Source of the DNA: Prosapia bicincta
Lineage: Eukaryota; Arthropoda; Insecta; Hemiptera; Cercopidae
Length of the DNA: 64,000 nucleotides
NCBI GenBank assembly: GCA_036971475.1
Contig: JBAIZL010000002.1
Coordinates: 52,949,229-53,013,228, forward strand
Direction: 5' to 3'
Numbering within the stretch: position 1 is the stretch's first letter; every line of letters begins with the position of its first letter. The translations under genes were made by a program, and so were the position numbers. This document shows, one piece after another, positions 61,090 to 64,000 of the stretch. The notes under the pieces are model-generated. The model worked only from the letters and a program-made list of their open reading frames with translations. It searched no databases and was not told where the DNA came from.

Positions 61090-61400
61090 TTTTCAGTTAC
61101 TTTACAGTCTCATTTTGCCCTTTGTTACATTGACTAATTTCTCCCATATAACCTTTACTCTTATTACCACTTTGTTCCATTTCATCCCCCCCCATGGCTA
61201 ACATATATTTTATTGTTTGACCTAAACCGCATTCTCCTTTAATTACTTTTCGTTTATTTGTCTTAACGCTTGTTTGTCCTATAATATTCTCGTTACATAC
61301 GTTTCCCTTCATTTCTTCTACCTTTACTTCTTCAATTGATTTTAATTTAGAACCGGTTTCGGCAGGGTTGGCTGTTTAGTGTTGACTTTTAATTATTATT
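61090..61400 (-). pseudogene. gypsy-type Pol linker region
   Basis: An open minus-strand frame reads AETGSKLKSIEEVKVEEMKG through ETVK and a stop at about 61,097. It sits between protease and RT. It is Lys/Glu-rich with no named domain. Open length is about 90 codons, but it is not ATG-initiated in any meaningful way. Confidence 0.35.
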
Positions 61401-61584
61401 GAATAATTTCTATTTATCCGCATTACTTGTGACTTGGATGTATTTTCGAAATTCTTTACTACGTCGCTGGGCATTTTGTCTGCCCTTGTTAAGAGTCCTC
61501 TACTCCTACCCTCAGTCACAGATTCCTCGTTGTGATTGTTTCTTGTCCATGTCTATCTGAGCTCCTAGTGTATACAGTGCATTA

Positions 61585-61880
61585 GTGCATCTCAGACCTT
61601 AATCTGTCGAAAATAACAAGAACGCAATTCACCGTATGATCACCTATTATTAGAGGAAGTAAGGTCTGCCGGTTCACTTTATGTTTGGCTGCAGTTAACG
61701 CTGTCATAGGGCTCAAATTACTGATCGGTAGTTTCAGAAGCTGAGGGTTTTTCATCTTACTGATACTAATGCGCATATATAACAGATACTTGCGCCCCAT
61801 TGTCTACTTCAACCCTGACTGCTTTACCGCAAATGTAGTCCTTTATTTCTGGGCAGCTCGCGATAATGGTGTGGTCCAGT
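61585..61880 (-). pseudogene. pol: gypsy-type aspartic protease, broken
   Basis: Minus strand gives CPEIKDYICGKAVRVEVDNG-AQVSVIYA, the active-site loop (usually D[TS]GA, here DNGA), then after a frameshift KLPISNLSPMTALTAAKHKV, NRQTLLPLIIGDHTVNCVLV. This matches the second half of retrotransposon proteases (…LP…G…QV..QT.L.I.IG…F.V). The Asp is kept but Thr/Ser is replaced by Asn, and the frameshift is just after the loop, so it cannot be active. Confidence 0.65.
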
Positions 61881-61999
61881 CTTATGATCCCTTCCTCTTC
61901 TAACAATTAGTCTCTAGTATCCAGGGACAATCCTCCCAAACTCGAGGTATCGATGGACCTCCTTGACATTCGTAACCCTGGACCTGCTATACAGAGTAA

Positions 62000-62760
62000 T
62001 ATGATTTTAAAAATGTATATTCCAATCCCTACATTTACTATCTCTTAGTGTTTTGTGACATCTGTATCTAGTGACCCGATAATCGAGATTTTTGGGGAGC
62101 TACTAGTTTTGAGATGGGTTGGTTTGGGATACACGTTTTCCAGGATACTTGTCTATATGGTTTACTTTGGACTCGTTTTGGATCTAGGGAAGGTTCTGGA
62201 AGGTGGATTAACATTAGATTCTCTGCTGAGCTTTTTTTGTCTCCTCATCGATAGTTGTCTTCCCGATCATCTACATGATCTAATTCCATTAGGAAATCAA
62301 TCGCCTCCTGTATGCCCTTCACAGGACTTCTGTAGGTATATTGACTAATTGAATCTGACTCCGAAAATGCCACATTGTCTTAAAAATCAAGTACTATTCA
62401 AGAATAGAAAGCTCTAAATATTTTACCTTGTTTACTACCCTAATAAAATATTCCGATTTACTTGTGGGACCATTTCTGAAGTACCTCCCGTTATCTTACC
62501 TCCTCTGTGTGCCTTACTCTTTCCTGTTCATTGAAACCCTAATATTGTTTCCTAAAGAAGGCCCTAAACCCTTGATACTGTTCATTACCTGTCTACACGG
62601 CACTATTCGTCCACCGGTCCTATTGAATATCTTTCAACCACGATCAATTTGGTCTCATTTCCTATTGGCGGATCCCTTCGACTTATTTAAAAATGACATA
62701 CGTTTGTTGTTACTCCTACCCAATAATCAATCTGTCTTAAATAAATCGAGGCCTTAAAGC
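62000..62760 (-). pseudogene. gag: gypsy-type Gag capsid region, broken
   Basis: Minus-strand frames across stops give NEQYQGFRAFFRKQY-GFNEQERVRHT, then SEYFIRVVNKVKYLELSI, MWHFSESDSIS and IQEAIDFLMELDHVDDREDN. This follows the Gag capsid order of arthropod gypsy elements (F…KYW…Q..R…, EYF…V..AKYL, …LL..LD). It contains copy 2 of the duplicated segment (62,468-62,641). No zinc knuckle was seen before protease. Confidence 0.6.
62468..62641 (-). repeat. Duplicated gag segment, copy 2
   Basis: Second copy of 60,846-61,012, in its expected place within gag. It differs by a short insertion (CTCC near 62,502) and a few substitutions. Confidence 0.85.
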
Positions 62761-62789
62761 TAGTCTTTCTCGGTTGGAATTTGTGAATC

Positions 62790-63098
62790 CTTGTTTCTTC
62801 TGGACTAGTTTTCTATATCTTCTCTTCCACTCATTTTACATGTTGTTCAACATTCTTATCGTGATCATTTAACACTTCCATTTTCTTTATTTTGGGCCGT
62901 TTTCCACTTTTTCCTCTATTTTATCTTGGAATCCTGCTATGCATCCTTCCCACTGTTCCAACCTATTGCCTTCGGTTTCTTTACCCATTGGCACCTTTAT
63001 TTCTAAAAACTTACTTAATTCGTTTCCATAAAGTCTTTTCTTTCTTCCTGTCTTTCGGTTTCTCTACTTTTCCCTTTCATCTTTTGGGAATCGCCATC
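62790..63098 (-). pseudogene. gag: gypsy-type Gag N-terminus, broken
   Basis: ATG at 63,098-63,096 on the minus strand begins MAIPKR and a stop follows at once. After a frameshift YGNELSKFLEIKVPMGKETE and RLEQWEGCIAGFQDKIEEKV are visible, a charged, probably coiled-coil N-terminus. It differs from the Gag at 2-1234, which has the hendecad repeats, so this is a different element family or a diverged one. Confidence 0.45.
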
Positions 63099-64000
63099 TC
63101 TGTCGTCTTGTTTGGTACTGTCGATAAGTGCTTAGTGTGAAAACCTTTATTTAAATACTTCATCTTACCTATTTGGCATTGTGATCTTGAATTGCTTTTT
63201 TAACATCTTACGGTGTTTTGAAATTTATTGACGAACGAAATTAAAACCTGTTATTGATACTTTGAAAAATTATACTGTTGAAAAAAGTTTTGTTTCATTA
63301 TAGAAACTTTAAAGTCGAAAATACTTGAAAAAACCGACTACTCGAAAAATGTAATAAGTTACCTGGCATGACTAGAAATTTGAGTCTTAACCTACCAGTG
63401 ACCCTTTTTGCATATTGGAAAACGTCATCGATGTCGGCTTTCTCTGTGCTCGGACCTATTCTCTCTCTCTTTCTCTCTATCTCACGCCTCTCTTGCACAT
63501 TTATTTCCCCTCCTGCCTTTATCTATGTTCTCTATTATCAGTATGTTCCATCTGTCGACATCTTCTGTTGCTAGCTGAACTCAATTATTTCGATTGTTTT
63601 TATAATATTTAATAAAACTTCTTACTTAATATATTTAATTAAAATTTACATATTTATTTTTATTGATTTGGTTAATTTTATTTTGAAGATTATAAACCAA
63701 TGGCTTTACCTTACAATTGCTTTTAGTTATATTAAATTTTATTCAAATTTATGACTTTACACTCGTTATAATTGTCGTTTTGACTATTTTGAATTTATAA
63801 ACTTTTAATAGAATTAGTTTTCATTCGTATGAGCTTCAAATGGCATTTCAACCAGTATGATTGTGTGTGTTTGTGTGTGTGTGTGTGTGTGTGTCAGAGA
63901 TAGAGACGTGTGTTTGTTTGAATGTGGTAAGTGTAAAATAAGTTACTAAAAAGTCATTGGCCTCTTTTTATTTTATTATACTCACTTCAGTAATAATTAA
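63099..64000. other. No gene seen; possible gypsy leader, TG microsatellite
   Basis: No primer site or LTR could be recognised upstream of the gag remnant. CT-rich at 63,462-63,480 and TG repeat at 63,865-63,893. Confidence 0.4.

Overview
This window is AT-rich animal nuclear DNA, most probably from an arthropod and possibly a hemipteran-like insect. The grounds are spliced rather than operonic coding, very dense (TA)n microsatellites, and remnants of gypsy-type LTR elements, Penelope-like elements (PLEs), piggyBac, Helitron and LINE elements. The species call is an inference from general look, not from a marker gene. No bacterial-style genes, rRNA, CRISPR array or convincing tRNA were seen.

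Host coding. The one host gene I can support is a small secreted Kazal-domain protein on the + strand. Exon 1 (signal peptide) ends at 40,033, exon 2 (Kazal core) is 55,473-55,622, exon 3 (sixth cysteine) is 58,544-58,629, and a possible last exon is 58,732-58,800. Splice phases are 1, 1 and 0 and agree across all joins. Intron 1 would be about 15.4 kb and is packed with repeats.

Mobile-element layout. 1-3.7 kb: 5' part of a gypsy-type LTR element on the minus strand (open gag ORF, tRNA-Lys type primer site, possible LTR). 4.8-6.9 kb: PLE reverse transcriptase and GIY-YIG endonuclease pieces in both orientations. 7.4-10.4 kb: element with about 295-bp terminal inverted repeats. 10.4-11.7 kb: a diverged 445-bp direct repeat. 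12.0 kb: piggyBac-like end. 12.3-31 kb: mostly non-coding with many microsatellites and two fold-backs near 24.5-25.1 kb. 31.6-33.5 kb: piggyBac C-terminus next to two inverted PLE copies. 34.9-35.4 kb: Helitron 3' end with its terminal hairpin. 37.7-38.8 kb: broken transposon-associated ORF split by a fold-back. 42.8-53.3 kb: two inverted arrays of a 140-bp satellite with higher-order structure, and a 1.9-kb inverted-repeat element between them. 53.8-54.2 kb: LINE remnant. 58.9-63.1 kb: decayed gypsy gag-pol (gag, protease, RT, RNase H) on the minus strand.

Most interesting system. Six fold-back elements (near 3.9, 8.3, 24.9, 42.9, 53.5 and 59.9 kb) share arms containing TTCTTGTTT-like sequence and abut (TA)n runs. 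Several carry a motif shaped like a hammerhead ribozyme core: CTGATGA-like, short hairpin, GAAA. The hairpin differs in sequence between loci but keeps its pairing, and the same arrangement sits in the 3' regions of the PLE remnants. This suggests a family of ribozyme-bearing, palindromic, (TA)n-associated elements derived from or mobilised by PLEs. One copy interrupts the RT of the gypsy element. Stems I and III and any self-cleavage remain unproven.
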